Notes: generated by a model from the sequence alone, not told the origin. A stretch of 64,000 nt of DNA from Eubacteriales bacterium (GCA_030524545.1 JAUNGM010000006.1:1-64000); one strand, 5' to 3'; shown: positions 27,483-36,519, counted from the first letter of the stretch. Program-made: numbers and translations.

Positions 27483-28277
27483 ATGAAGAAATATTTGGAA
27501 ATTGCCAGGGCATACATGAAAGCGCAGTTGATCTGGAGGTCAGATACCTTTGTTGACGTGATTCTGGCAGTGGCGAAGATACTGTTTGCATGGATCTTAT
27601 GGAGTATTCTATTTGAGGGAAAAGAGCAGATAGCAGGATTGGGCTTTCAGGCTATGATTTCTTACTATATCATAAGTTCCTATTTGTTCCAGATGGAAAA
27701 ATCTGCTGAGATCAGCCAGCAGATGACCGGAATGTTGAGAAACGGTACTTTTTCAAAGTATATGGTGATACCGGTACAGACACAGGGGTATTTTGTGGCA
27801 ATGGAAGCCGGGAAAATTGCGTTTTCTGCAGGCATTGGCCTTTTTGCAGCCTTTCTATGGTTTTATTTATTCAGGATTCCGTTGGTACATACGGCCAACG
27901 GGAAAATATTGCTATGCGGAATTATTATGGTTGTTTTAGGATTAGTGTTTATGGCGGAACTTAATTACTTCCTTGGGATTTTGACTTTGAAATTTGAGGA
28001 GATCAGCACTTTTCTCATGATAAAAGATAACTTTGCAGCATTTGTGACCGGGGCGGTGATCCCGCTTGTACTTTTGCCGGAATGGATAACAGAAGGTATG
28101 AGATTTTTGCCATTCTATTATGTCACATATCTTCCAAGTATGCTGTTTATAGGGGAATGTGAGGATGAAGCAATCACAGGCTTAATCGTTTTAAGCGTGT
28201 GGTGCATAGTCTTTATTGTGTTAAATCAGGTAACATATGAACATTATCGAATCAAATATGATGGAGCAGGAATATGA
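27483..28277 (+). CDS. ABC-2 exporter permease (DUF990 type), subunit 1
   Basis: 264 residues with six predicted membrane helices and an N-terminal amphipathic stretch (MKKYLEIARAYMKAQLIWRSD) typical of ABC2_membrane_6 permeases. Starts four bases after the ATPase stop and overlaps the next permease by four bases (ATGA). With the second permease it would form a heterodimeric export channel. Confidence 0.85.
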   Translation: MKKYLEIARAYMKAQLIWRSDTFVDVILAVAKILFAWILWSILFEGKEQIAGLGFQAMISYYIISSYLFQMEKSAEISQQMTGMLRNGTFSKYMVIPVQTQGYFVAMEAGKIAFSAGIGLFAAFLWFYLFRIPLVHTANGKILLCGIIMVVLGLVFMAELNYFLGILTLKFEEISTFLMIKDNFAAFVTGAVIPLVLLPEWITEGMRFLPFYYVTYLPSMLFIGECEDEAITGLIVLSVWCIVFIVLNQVTYEHYRIKYDGAGI

Positions 28278-29065
28278 AAAATAATTTTAAATTTTTATCA
28301 GAGCTAATCAAATTAAGATTATCCCATATCATGACATTCCGGTTGGGATTCTTTTGTCCGTTTTTTATTAATACCAGTTATTTTCTGGTTCAGCTTTTTG
28401 CTTTCGAGGCAATTTACGGACATGTAGACAATATTCGCGGATGGGGACATGGGGAAATACTTATTTTTATTGGAACCTTTTCCCTGATTGATGCTCTAAA
28501 CATGACCATTTGTTTTTTTGGGGTAATTTCTATACCAGAGAAAATACAAACGGGAGAATTGGATTTATATCTGACCAAACCAGTAAACCCACTATTGCGG
28601 ATTACTTTTGAAAAAGTAAATCCAGGTTCCATACCACTTCTGATATTCAGTGCATGTATTATCGCATATGGGGTGAGAGAAAGCGGTATGAGTCTTTCTT
28701 ATTCTAATATCATTGGATATCTGTTGATGGTTATGCTGATGACAATACTGTACTACGATATGGAACTTTTGATAAGGTGTTTTGCCTTTTTTGTTTTCTC
28801 CGTAAATAATCTGGTGAAAATAGAGAATACAGCCATTGATCTTTGTTTGAAAATACCGGGGATTGCTTTTTCCGGAATCTATAAATTTATTTTTTATTGT
28901 GTATTGCCATATGGAGTGATTGCAACACTGCCAACCCAGGTATTTATAGGGGCGCTGTCAGCAAAAGGATTGATGTTCGGAGTGGTGATCGTGTGCGTTT
29001 TTACACTTTTAGCATTATCTTTTTGGACATATGGCGTACACAGATATGAAAGCGCAAGCAGTTAA
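28274..29065 (+). CDS. ABC-2 exporter permease (DUF990 type), subunit 2
   Basis: 263 residues, six predicted helices, with the family-like TGELDLYLTKPVNPLLRI loop. Start overlaps the previous gene by four bases, so translation is coupled. AT-rich codon use, as in the two genes upstream. Confidence 0.85.
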   Translation: MKNNFKFLSELIKLRLSHIMTFRLGFFCPFFINTSYFLVQLFAFEAIYGHVDNIRGWGHGEILIFIGTFSLIDALNMTICFFGVISIPEKIQTGELDLYLTKPVNPLLRITFEKVNPGSIPLLIFSACIIAYGVRESGMSLSYSNIIGYLLMVMLMTILYYDMELLIRCFAFFVFSVNNLVKIENTAIDLCLKIPGIAFSGIYKFIFYCVLPYGVIATLPTQVFIGALSAKGLMFGVVIVCVFTLLALSFWTYGVHRYESASS

Positions 29066-29224
29066 TAAGTTTCATCAGCGCTTCCTGGAACAAAATTTAC
29101 TATGACACAGTATTTTTAGAGATTGCCAAGTGACTGTCAGATATGGTAAAATAACACTATCAAAAAACATTCCGCATATTGTTTGCAGCAGGAAAATACC
29201 ATAAGAAAGTAGCATGGTTCGGAG

Positions 29225-29279
29225 CCGGACGTTAGTCCTGAGGGGAACACAATTCCTTTGGAAAGCGTCCGGTTTTTTT
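29225..29279 (+). terminator. Terminator after ABC exporter operon
   Basis: CCGGACG (29225-29231) / CGTCCGG (29266-29272), enclosing a smaller stem, followed by TTTTTTT. The rest of the 289-base gap before the next gene is AT-rich, with TTGCAAAAAA repeated just before the start. Confidence 0.85.
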
Positions 29280-29354
29280 ATACCCGATATAATTGTCAGA
29301 TAATTGCAAAAAACAGGCTGATTTGCAAAAAAATGAATAAAGAAGGTGAGACAT

Positions 29355-31628
29355 ATGATTGGAAAGAGTGTTCCAAGAGTAGATGCTTATGATAAGATCA
29401 CCGGCCGTGCCAAATTTACGGACGATCTGATCCTGAATAAGTGTCTCGTAGCGAAGGTATATCATGCCAGGATCGGCAACGGAATTGTGAAATCCATTGA
29501 CACCAGCGAAGCGGAGGCCTTGGACGGCGTAGTAAAAGTAGTTACTTTTCAGGACGTACCGAATCATTGTTACCCTACACCGGGCCATCCCTGGTCTGTG
29601 GAGCCGGCGCACCAGGATGTTGCGGACAGGAATATCCTGACAGGACGCATACGTTATTATGGGGATGATATTGCTGCAGTTGTGGCGGAGGATGAGGTAA
29701 TTGCTTCCAGGGCGTTAAAGCTGATCAAAGTGGAATATGAAGAATATCCGGTAGAAATCCATCCGAGAAAATCCATGTACGGCAGCCCCCATCCCATCCA
29801 TCTGGATAAGAAAGACAATGTACTGGCACGTTCCAATTACCTGATCGGGAATGTAGAGAAGGGTCTGGCGGAAGCGGATACCGTGGTAAAGAGAAGCTAT
29901 AAAACGCCTATTGTCCAGCATTGTCATATTGAAAATCCTATCTCCTATGCCTATATGGAAAAGGGGCGGATCGTCGTGGTGACTTCCACGCAGATTCCCC
30001 ATATCGTGCGGCGGGTGATCGGGCAGGCGTTAGGAATCCCCTGGGGGAAGATACGGGTCATCAAGCCTTATATCGGCGGCGGCTTCGGAAATAAGCAGGA
30101 TGTGCTCTATGAGCCGCTGAACGCATTTTTGACAACACAGGTAGGCGGGCGTATCGTAAAGCTGGATGTGAGCAGGGAGGAAACTTTCTGCAACACCAGA
30201 ACCCGTCATTCCATTGAGTACGATCTGACAGCAGGCGTGGATAAAGAGGGACGGCTGGTTGCCAAGGATATGACGGCGTATTCCAATCAGGGTGCCTATG
30301 CATCCCACGGGCATGCCATTGCCGCCAATGGTCTGACGGCATGGCGTCTGCAGTATGCCTGTCCGAATATCCGCGGGGAGGCATACACCATTTACACCAA
30401 TACACCGGTAGCCGGAGCCATGAGGGCATACGGAATCCCGCAGGCGGCCTTTGCCATAGAATGCTTTATGGAGGATATTGCAGCGGAGATCCATATGGAT
30501 CCTCTGGAATTCAGAAAGAAAAATCTGATTCAGGGATACTATGAGGATGCCTATTTAAAACCGATCGCAGCCAATACCAACGGTATTTTTGAATGCCTGA
30601 AAAAAGGTGCGGAGTATATCGGCTGGGAGGAGAAACGAAAGAAATATGCCCGGCAGGAAGGGTATGTCAGAAGGGGTGTGGGAATGTCCCTGTTTTCCTA
30701 TAAGACGGGTGTATGGCCCATTTCCCTGGAAATTGCCGGTGCACGTATGTCGCTTAACCAGGACGGAAGCATACAGCTTCAGATCGGTGCTACGGAGATC
30801 GGGCAGGGGGCAGATACGGTCTTTTCCCAGATGGCAGCAGAGACGCTTCATATGGATGTGGAGGATGTGCATATCCAGTCCTTCCAGGATACGGATGTGA
30901 CGCCTTTTGATACGGGCGCGTATGCTTCCAGGCAGTCCTTTGTAACAGGTACCGCAGTACGCCAGTGTGCGGAGCTTCTTTACCGGAAGATCCTGGATTA
31001 TGCCCGGACGCTTCTGACGAATGAAAGCAGGGAGCTGTCCCTGGATCATGGCTATATTTATGCAGGAGAAGATCCTGTGATCTCCCTGGAGGAGGTTGCC
31101 ATGGAGAGCTATTACAGCCTGACAAATTCTTCTGCCATTACTGCGGAGGTTTCTACGCAGGTGAAGAAAAATACCATTGCTACAGGCTGCTGTTTCGCAG
31201 AAATCGAAGTGGATATGAAGCTGGGCAAGATCAGGGTACTGGACATTGTCAATGTACACGACAGCGGCAAACTCCTGAACCCGCAGCTTGCCGAGATGCA
31301 GGTACATGGGGGCATGTCCATGGGTATGGGATACGGTTTAAGCGAACAGCTTCTCCTGGATGAAAAGACAGGAAGACCGCTGAACGGAACACTTCTGGAT
31401 TATAAACTGATGACAACTATGGATACACCGGATCTGAAAGCAGAATTTGTGGAAATGGATGACCCTATGGGACCATACGGAAACAAGGCTCTCGGTGAGC
31501 CGCCTGCCATTCCTGGCGCTCCGGCCATCCGAAATGCAGTCCTTCATGCAACGGGAGTGGCATTTTACGAAAATCCGCTGACACCTCAGAGGCTGATCGA
31601 AGGATTCCAAAATGCCGGATTGATTTAG
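29355..31628 (+). CDS. xdhA: Molybdenum hydroxylase large subunit, XdhA-like
   Basis: 757 residues from the ATG at 29355 (GAAGGTGAG upstream; the in-frame GTG at 29346 lies inside that site). Molybdopterin motifs: GGGFGNKQD, GAMRAYGIPQ, ASRQSFVTGTAV, and Glu715 in ALGEPPAIPGAPAI. Forms a three-subunit enzyme with the FAD and [2Fe-2S] genes that follow in the same operon. The next genes, yqeB, yqeC and a MocA-like transferase, mark the selenium-dependent hydroxylase class. Substrate is likely a purine; nicotinate or another heterocycle cannot be excluded. Confidence 0.93.
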   Translation: MIGKSVPRVDAYDKITGRAKFTDDLILNKCLVAKVYHARIGNGIVKSIDTSEAEALDGVVKVVTFQDVPNHCYPTPGHPWSVEPAHQDVADRNILTGRIRYYGDDIAAVVAEDEVIASRALKLIKVEYEEYPVEIHPRKSMYGSPHPIHLDKKDNVLARSNYLIGNVEKGLAEADTVVKRSYKTPIVQHCHIENPISYAYMEKGRIVVVTSTQIPHIVRRVIGQALGIPWGKIRVIKPYIGGGFGNKQDVLYEPLNAFLTTQVGGRIVKLDVSREETFCNTRTRHSIEYDLTAGVDKEGRLVAKDMTAYSNQGAYASHGHAIAANGLTAWRLQYACPNIRGEAYTIYTNTPVAGAMRAYGIPQAAFAIECFMEDIAAEIHMDPLEFRKKNLIQGYYEDAYLKPIAANTNGIFECLKKGAEYIGWEEKRKKYARQEGYVRRGVGMSLFSYKTGVWPISLEIAGARMSLNQDGSIQLQIGATEIGQGADTVFSQMAAETLHMDVEDVHIQSFQDTDVTPFDTGAYASRQSFVTGTAVRQCAELLYRKILDYARTLLTNESRELSLDHGYIYAGEDPVISLEEVAMESYYSLTNSSAITAEVSTQVKKNTIATGCCFAEIEVDMKLGKIRVLDIVNVHDSGKLLNPQLAEMQVHGGMSMGMGYGLSEQLLLDEKTGRPLNGTLLDYKLMTTMDTPDLKAEFVEMDDPMGPYGNKALGEPPAIPGAPAIRNAVLHATGVAFYENPLTPQRLIEGFQNAGLI

Positions 31629-31644
31629 AGGGGAGGACTGTGTC

Positions 31645-32532
31645 ATGTATGATATTGAACATTATTACAATGCTGCAACGATTGCAGAGGCAGTAGAGCT
31701 TTTGAAGGAACATCCGGATGCCGGGATCATTTCCGGCGGAAGTGATGTACTGATCAAAATCCGGGAGGGCAAGATGGCAGGCACATCTCTTGTCTGCATC
31801 CGGGACATTAAAGAAATCAAAGGAATTCAGAGAATGGATTCCGGGGATATTTATATTGGGGCAGGGACGACCTTTTCCCATATTACGGCAGATCCTGTGA
31901 TCCGGAAGTGGATTCCCGTACTTGGAGAGGCCGTGGATCAGGTGGGAGGGCCGCAGGTGCGCAATATCGGAACCATCGGCGGAAACGTCTGCAACGGCGC
32001 GGTAAGCGCGGACAGTGCGCCTACGCTGTTTTCCCTGAATGCCATGCTCCGTCTTTCCGACGGCAAAGGAGGCAGAACAGTACCTGTGCAGAGCTTTTAT
32101 CTGGGACCGGGAAGGGTGGATCTGCAGCCCGGAGAAATCCTGACGCATATCGTCATTCCGGAACGAGAATATATGGGGTATCACGGGCATTATGTGAAAT
32201 ACTCCATGAGAAATGCCATGGATATTGCAACCTTAAGCTGCAGTGTTGTAAGCAAGGTAGATACGGAAAAGGGTGTTCTGGAGGATGTACGGATCACTTT
32301 CGGTGTTGCTGCTCCGGTACCTTACCGCTGTGTGAAGACAGAGGAAGCGGTGAAAGGAATGGAAATCGGAGAACCTCTGTACGACCAGGTGGAAAAGCTT
32401 GTGCGTACGGAAATCAATCCGAGAGATTCCTGGAGGGCCTCCAGGGCATTTCGCCTGCAGATCGGCGGCGAGATTGCAAGACGTGCCCTGATCCGTACCA
32501 TAGAACTGGCAGGTGGGAGGTGTAAGGCATGA
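31645..32532 (+). CDS. xdhB: Molybdenum hydroxylase FAD subunit
   Basis: 295 residues of the CO-dehydrogenase/xanthine-dehydrogenase FAD family. FAD-binding motifs are IISGGSDVLIKIREGK near residue 35 and the TIGGNVCNGAVSADSAP segment near 110. A C-terminal helical CO_deh_flav_C-like domain follows. Start 17 bases after xdhA (GGGGAGGA upstream); end overlaps the [2Fe-2S] subunit gene by four bases. Confidence 0.95.
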   Translation: MYDIEHYYNAATIAEAVELLKEHPDAGIISGGSDVLIKIREGKMAGTSLVCIRDIKEIKGIQRMDSGDIYIGAGTTFSHITADPVIRKWIPVLGEAVDQVGGPQVRNIGTIGGNVCNGAVSADSAPTLFSLNAMLRLSDGKGGRTVPVQSFYLGPGRVDLQPGEILTHIVIPEREYMGYHGHYVKYSMRNAMDIATLSCSVVSKVDTEKGVLEDVRITFGVAAPVPYRCVKTEEAVKGMEIGEPLYDQVEKLVRTEINPRDSWRASRAFRLQIGGEIARRALIRTIELAGGRCKA

Positions 32533-33011
32533 AGAAGCAGATGCAGTTGGTGCAGTGTACGGTAAACGGCAAAGCGGTGGCGGAATATGTAGATGTGAGG
32601 GAATCCCTTCTGGATATGCTCCGTAACCGTCTGGGCCTGACTTCCGTAAAAAAAGGCTGTGAAGTGGGCGAATGCGGGGCCTGTACAGTGATCATTGACG
32701 GGGAAACGATTGATTCCTGCATCTATCTGGCTGTATGGGCGGAAGGGAAAAACATCCGCACACTGGAGGGCCTGGAAAAAAGCGGAGAGCTGACCAGGAT
32801 CCAGGAGGCGTTTATTGAGGAAGGCGCCATTCAGTGCGGCTTTTGTACACCTGGATTTGTCATGTCGGCTACCGTGCTTCTGGAAAGAGGTGAAAAGCTT
32901 TCCAGGGAAGCTATTAAGAAGCATATGGCAGGAAATCTTTGCCGCTGTACAGGCTATCACAATATTGTGAATGCCGTAGAAAAAGTCATGAACGAGAGGA
33001 ATGGAGAATGA
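32529..33011 (+). CDS. xdhC: Molybdenum hydroxylase [2Fe-2S] subunit
   Basis: 160 residues with both cluster motifs: the plant-type set CEVGECGACTV...C near residues 44-64, and the alpha-helical set CGFCTPGF...CRCTG near 103-140. It carries electrons from molybdenum to FAD. Start and end overlap neighbours by ATGA, indicating a translationally coupled operon. The symbol follows the xdhABC usage of E. coli, not the XdhC maturation factor. Confidence 0.93.
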   Translation: MKKQMQLVQCTVNGKAVAEYVDVRESLLDMLRNRLGLTSVKKGCEVGECGACTVIIDGETIDSCIYLAVWAEGKNIRTLEGLEKSGELTRIQEAFIEEGAIQCGFCTPGFVMSATVLLERGEKLSREAIKKHMAGNLCRCTGYHNIVNAVEKVMNERNGE

Positions 33012-33814
33012 AACAAAAGAATCTGATTATCGTCCGCGGAGGCGGGGATCTGGCAAGCGGTGTGATTCATAAACTTTACTGGTGCGGTTATCGGGTTTTA
33101 ATACTGGAATGTGAGAAACCCAGCGCGATCCGGCGGGAGGTTTCTTTCTGTGATGCCGTATATGATGGTACGGCGGAAGTGGAAGGCGTTTTATGCAGGA
33201 AGGTTTCTGAGGTAAGTGAATGTGATGATGTATGGGAAGCCGGTGAAATCCCGCTGCTCGTGGATGAGACAGGAGCTGTGCTCCGTGCCCTGGGACCTGC
33301 TGCAGTTGTGGACGGTATCCTGGCCAAAAAGAACCTTGGGACTTCCAGGGATATGGCACCGCTGACTATTGCCCTTGGACCCGGATTTGAGGCTGGAAAA
33401 GATGTGGATTATGTGATAGAAACAAAGAGAGGACACCAGCTTGGCAGGATCATCGCGGAAGGCTCTGCCATTCCCAATACCGGTGTTCCGGGGATGATCG
33501 GCGGATACGGGAAGGAACGGGTCATCCATTCCCCTGCGGCAGGAATGATCCGTAATCAGGCGAAGATTGCCGATCTGGTGGAAGAGGGGCAGGTCATTGC
33601 CATGGTGGGAGAGACGCCTGTCTGTGCTTCTCTGACAGGAGTGCTTCGCGGAATCATCCGGGATGGCTATGAGGTTCCTTTGGGAATGAAGATCGCAGAT
33701 ATCGACCCCAGAAAAGAAGAGAAGGAGAACTGCTTTTCCGTGTCGGACAAAGCAAGGTGTATTGCCGGCGGCGTAGTGGAGGTTTTACTCTCGGAAGGGG
33801 TGCTGCCTGTATGA
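33008..33814 (+). CDS. yqeB: YqeB, selenium-dependent molybdenum hydroxylase maturation protein
   Basis: 268 residues. Opens with a Rossmann-like IIVRGGGDLASGVIHKL, as in the XdhC/CoxI maturation family, and contains the family blocks ALGPGFEAGKDVDYVIET, RGHQLGRII and PGMIGGYGKERVIHSP. YqeB occurs with labile-selenium molybdenum hydroxylases and is thought to act in making or inserting the selenium-modified cofactor. Overlaps xdhC and yqeC by ATGA. Confidence 0.92.
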   Translation: MKQKNLIIVRGGGDLASGVIHKLYWCGYRVLILECEKPSAIRREVSFCDAVYDGTAEVEGVLCRKVSEVSECDDVWEAGEIPLLVDETGAVLRALGPAAVVDGILAKKNLGTSRDMAPLTIALGPGFEAGKDVDYVIETKRGHQLGRIIAEGSAIPNTGVPGMIGGYGKERVIHSPAAGMIRNQAKIADLVEEGQVIAMVGETPVCASLTGVLRGIIRDGYEVPLGMKIADIDPRKEEKENCFSVSDKARCIAGGVVEVLLSEGVLPV

Positions 33815-34527
33815 GAAGCCCCGAAAGTTATCTGGAATTATTAAAGTTGGATATTGAAAAGCATCCGGTGATCGCAGTCGTGGGAGGGGGCGGGAAGACC
33901 AGCCTGATCTTCCGTCTGTGTGACGAACTGACTTCCATGGGAAAGCGGGTGGTGATTTCTACCACAACGCATATGGCGTATGAGCCGTTCCGTCCCTTTG
34001 CCCCGGATGGAGACATGAGGGATGCGGAGTATGCGCTGGAGCATAAGGGCTATGTAATCGCAGGACACAGAGAAGAGAATGGTAAGATCAGCAGGCTGTC
34101 TGCAGAAAGCCTTCAGAACCTGAGAAATCTCTGCGATGTGATGTTGATTGAAGCAGACGGTGCCAAGCATAAACCGATCAAGGTTCCGGAGGAATGGGAA
34201 CCGGTGATTCCGGATTTTGCGGATATTGTCATCAGTGTGGTCGGACTGGACTGTCTTGGGCAACCCATTTGCCAGACAGCTCACCGGATGGAGCGGACAG
34301 CAGAATTTTTGCGCAAGAGCATGGACGCTCCGGTAACGCCGGAGGATGTGGTAAAAATTGCGTCTTCAATCTGCGGCCTGTTTAAAAATGTGGAAGACCG
34401 GGTGTACCGGGTTTATCTTAATAAAGCAGATACCCTGAAAGAAACCGATGCGGCAGAGGAAATTCTGGAGGGACTGAAACAGAAGAATATTGTTGCTTCG
34501 TATGGCAGCATGGGAGAAATGGCATGA
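33811..34527 (+). CDS. yqeC: YqeC, putative selenium-dependent hydroxylase accessory protein
   Basis: 238 residues from the ATG at 33811, which overlaps the yqeB stop. P-loop VVGGGGKTSLIFRL near residue 27, TTTHMAYE, and the Walker B-like LIEADGAKHKPIK. These mark YqeC, a P-loop NTPase found with yqeB and MocA-like genes in genomes with selenium-dependent molybdenum hydroxylases. Role in cofactor maturation is inferred from co-occurrence. Confidence 0.92.
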   Translation: MRSPESYLELLKLDIEKHPVIAVVGGGGKTSLIFRLCDELTSMGKRVVISTTTHMAYEPFRPFAPDGDMRDAEYALEHKGYVIAGHREENGKISRLSAESLQNLRNLCDVMLIEADGAKHKPIKVPEEWEPVIPDFADIVISVVGLDCLGQPICQTAHRMERTAEFLRKSMDAPVTPEDVVKIASSICGLFKNVEDRVYRVYLNKADTLKETDAAEEILEGLKQKNIVASYGSMGEMA

Positions 34528-35120
34528 AACTTGCACTGATCATGCTTGCAGCAGGAAACAGCCGCCGCTTCGGATCTAATAAGCTTCTGTATTCGGTCGG
34601 GGGAAAAGCCATGTATCTGCGTATCCTGGAAACGCTTATGAAGGCAAAAGAACGGATGGAAAAAGGAGAGATATCCTGCAGTATCACGGTTGTCACCCAG
34701 TATCAGGAAATTGGAAGAGCAGCTTCAGAAATGGGAGCAGAAGTCGTTTACAATCCTTATCCTGAGAATGGGATCTCATCCTCCCTGCAGCTTGGCCTGA
34801 AGGCAAATACGAATGCAGATGCATGCCTCTTCACTGTTTCGGATCAGCCCTGGCTTACGGAGGAAACCATATGGGGGCTGATTCAAAAGTTCCTTGTTTC
34901 AGACAAGGGGATTGCCTGCCTGGAGTCTGGCGGGAGGCCCGGGAATCCATGTATTTTCTCAAAAGATTACTACCGGGAACTTTTGGCTTTAGAAGGAGAT
35001 ACCGGAGGAAAACGGGTGATCAATGCCCATATGGAAGATGTACTTATGATTCCCGTAATAGATGCCAGACAGCTTGTAGACCTGGATATCTGCCCAAAGA
35101 AAGATACTGCTTTTTGGTAA
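34524..35120 (+). CDS. MocA-like molybdenum cofactor nucleotidyltransferase
   Basis: 198 residues. N-terminal LAAGNSRRFGSNKLL is the nucleotide-binding loop of MobA/MocA enzymes; NPYPENGISSSLQLGL and SDQPWLTEE follow, and RPGNPCIFS is conserved in MocA. In E. coli MocA makes molybdopterin cytosine dinucleotide for XdhA-type enzymes. Last gene of the xdhA-yqeB-yqeC operon, overlapping yqeC by four bases. Equivalent to YgfJ in E. coli. Confidence 0.9.
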   Translation: MKLALIMLAAGNSRRFGSNKLLYSVGGKAMYLRILETLMKAKERMEKGEISCSITVVTQYQEIGRAASEMGAEVVYNPYPENGISSSLQLGLKANTNADACLFTVSDQPWLTEETIWGLIQKFLVSDKGIACLESGGRPGNPCIFSKDYYRELLALEGDTGGKRVINAHMEDVLMIPVIDARQLVDLDICPKKDTAFW

Positions 35121-35184
35121 ATTTCCGAATAGCAGTATTTTTTTGCGCATATAATGGGAGAAGCAATTTTGAAAGGATTTATCT

Positions 35185-35970
35185 GTGGACAAATATATGA
35201 TTGCGCAGGGAATCCTGGTGCCGTTCTTCGGCACCTCTCTGGGGTCTGCCTGTGTATTATTTCTGAAGAGAACTCTCAGCAATACTCTTCAAAAGGCCAT
35301 GAATGGGTTTGCCGCAGGGGTAATGGTGGCGGCTTCTATCTGGAGCCTGCTGATTCCCTCTATTGATCAGGCAGAGAATATGGGCAGATGGGCCTTTGTG
35401 CCGGCAGCAGCAGGGCTTTGCATGGGAGTTGTATTTTTGATGCTCCTGGATCATATGATTCCCTGCCTTCCCATAAATAACTCAAAAACAGACTGTCCAG
35501 GGTACGGACAAAGAAAGACCAGCATGCTTGTGCTGGCTGTAACCCTTCATAATATACCGGAAGGAATGGCGGTCGGAGCCGTTTATGCAGGTCTGCTTGC
35601 CGGTAATGAACAGATTACCGCAATGGGTGCAATGGCATTATCCGTCGGGATCGCGATCCAGAATTTTCCGGAGGGTGCCATCATCTCCATGCCGCTTCGT
35701 GCGCAGGGAACAGGCAGGTGGAAGGCTCTTTTATACGGAGTGCTTTCGGGAATTGTGGAGCCAATCGGTGCCGTGATCACAATCTGGGCAGCAGGGACAG
35801 TCGTTCCGGTATTGCCGTACCTTTTAAGCTTTGCAGCAGGAGCCATGTTGTACGTGGTTGTGGAGGAACTGATTCCAGAAATGGCAGAGGGCCGGAAAAG
35901 GAAGATCGGAACGATTCTTTTTACTGTGGGCTTTGTGACCATGATGATTCTGGATGTTGCGTTAGGATGA
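35185..35970 (+). CDS. ZIP-family divalent metal transporter
   Basis: 261 residues, about eight membrane helices. ZIP hallmarks are HNIPEGMAVG in helix 4 and QNFPEGAIISMP in helix 5, each with the metal-binding His/Gln-Asn-x-Pro-Glu-Gly pattern. GTG start with GAAAGGA seven bases upstream; an ATG at 35197 is an alternative. The metal-binding loop between helices 3 and 4 is short and lacks a His-rich tract. Likely imports zinc or iron. It sits 64 bases after the MocA-like gene; the Zn/Cd efflux genes lie 0.6 kb on, so it may belong to metal homeostasis instead. Confidence 0.88.
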   Translation: MDKYMIAQGILVPFFGTSLGSACVLFLKRTLSNTLQKAMNGFAAGVMVAASIWSLLIPSIDQAENMGRWAFVPAAAGLCMGVVFLMLLDHMIPCLPINNSKTDCPGYGQRKTSMLVLAVTLHNIPEGMAVGAVYAGLLAGNEQITAMGAMALSVGIAIQNFPEGAIISMPLRAQGTGRWKALLYGVLSGIVEPIGAVITIWAAGTVVPVLPYLLSFAAGAMLYVVVEELIPEMAEGRKRKIGTILFTVGFVTMMILDVALG

Positions 35971-35989
35971 GAAAAAAATAATTGCAGGA

Positions 35990-36350
35990 CGGGTTACTGA
36001 TGCCCCAAGCTTTGCGCCGACTGGAGGGGTTGGGGCCAGTAACGAACACAGATATGACTGTAACAGCAGCGGGGTTTACCTTGCTATTTGGGATGTCACA
36101 TGATAGAATTGAAATCATAACGCGGCTGTAAGATTAAGAAAAGGCAACGGGATAAATACCGCGTAGAGCGTGAAGACAAGGCCGGAGAGGGATAGCCCTT
36201 CGTTTTCAGGGAAAACTTGGAGAAAAACTCAATATACAGGAAAAATTCTTGCAGTAGGTATCAGCTATGATAAAAAAACAAAAGAACATGCCTGTAAAGT
36301 AGAAACGCTGGTATAGATTTTACCTCGGAGATGTCAAGCTCCGGGGTATT
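35990..36350 (+). ncRNA. Candidate structured non-coding RNA, unidentified
   Basis: A 583-base gap without an ORF of note. It begins with a long hairpin, GTTACTG-AT-GCCCCAA (35993-36008) with TTGGGGC-CAGTAAC (36030-36043). Further possible stems: ATGAT/ATCAT near 36100-36118, ACGCGG (36120-36125) with CCGCGT (36159-36164), and GGC/GCC nested pairs near 36180-36200. It ends in a terminator-like hairpin at 36321-36348 followed by TTATTT. No tRNA, RNase P, tmRNA, SRP or cobalamin-riboswitch signature was recognised. The two ends and the strand are estimates. Confidence 0.4.
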
Positions 36351-36354
36351 ATTT
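36321..36354 (+). terminator. Hairpin ending the candidate RNA
   Basis: TACCTCGGAG (36321-36330) / CTCCGGGGTA (36339-36348), one G-T pair, followed by a moderately T-rich TTATTT. Confidence 0.55.
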
Positions 36355-36460
36355 ATGGGGAGATAAGGAACATCCTGGAATAATGGGAATATTTTCAGAT
36401 TTTCAGATACTTTCAGGAACTTTTATATAAAGATTATATAAAGAACTTTTATATAAAGGA

Positions 36461-36488
36461 TTGACAATTGCCGGCAGAGTGGTATAAT
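36461..36488 (+). promoter_or_regulatory. Promoter of the metal-efflux genes
   Basis: Perfect TTGACA (36461-36466), 16-nt spacer, perfect TATAAT (36483-36488). Two near-identical AACTTTTATATAAAG copies lie just before it (from about 36418 and 36443). Confidence 0.85.
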
Positions 36489-36497
36489 ACAAATAAA

Positions 36498-36519
36498 CAT
36501 ATGAATGATTGTTCATATG
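36498..36519. promoter_or_regulatory. ArsR/SmtB-type operator
   Basis: Perfect inverted repeat CATATGAA (36498-36505), 6-nt spacer, TTCATATG (36512-36519), ten bases after the -10 box. The ATATGAA-n-TTCATAT form is the classic site of metal-sensing ArsR/SmtB repressors, and one is encoded 2.4 kb downstream. Confidence 0.8.

Noticed and set aside
35990-36350. Cobalamin or c-di-GMP riboswitch
   Set aside because: Short stretches (GCGGGGTTTACC, CTGTAAC) recall such motifs, but the conserved cores are absent and the gene downstream is metal efflux under its own promoter.
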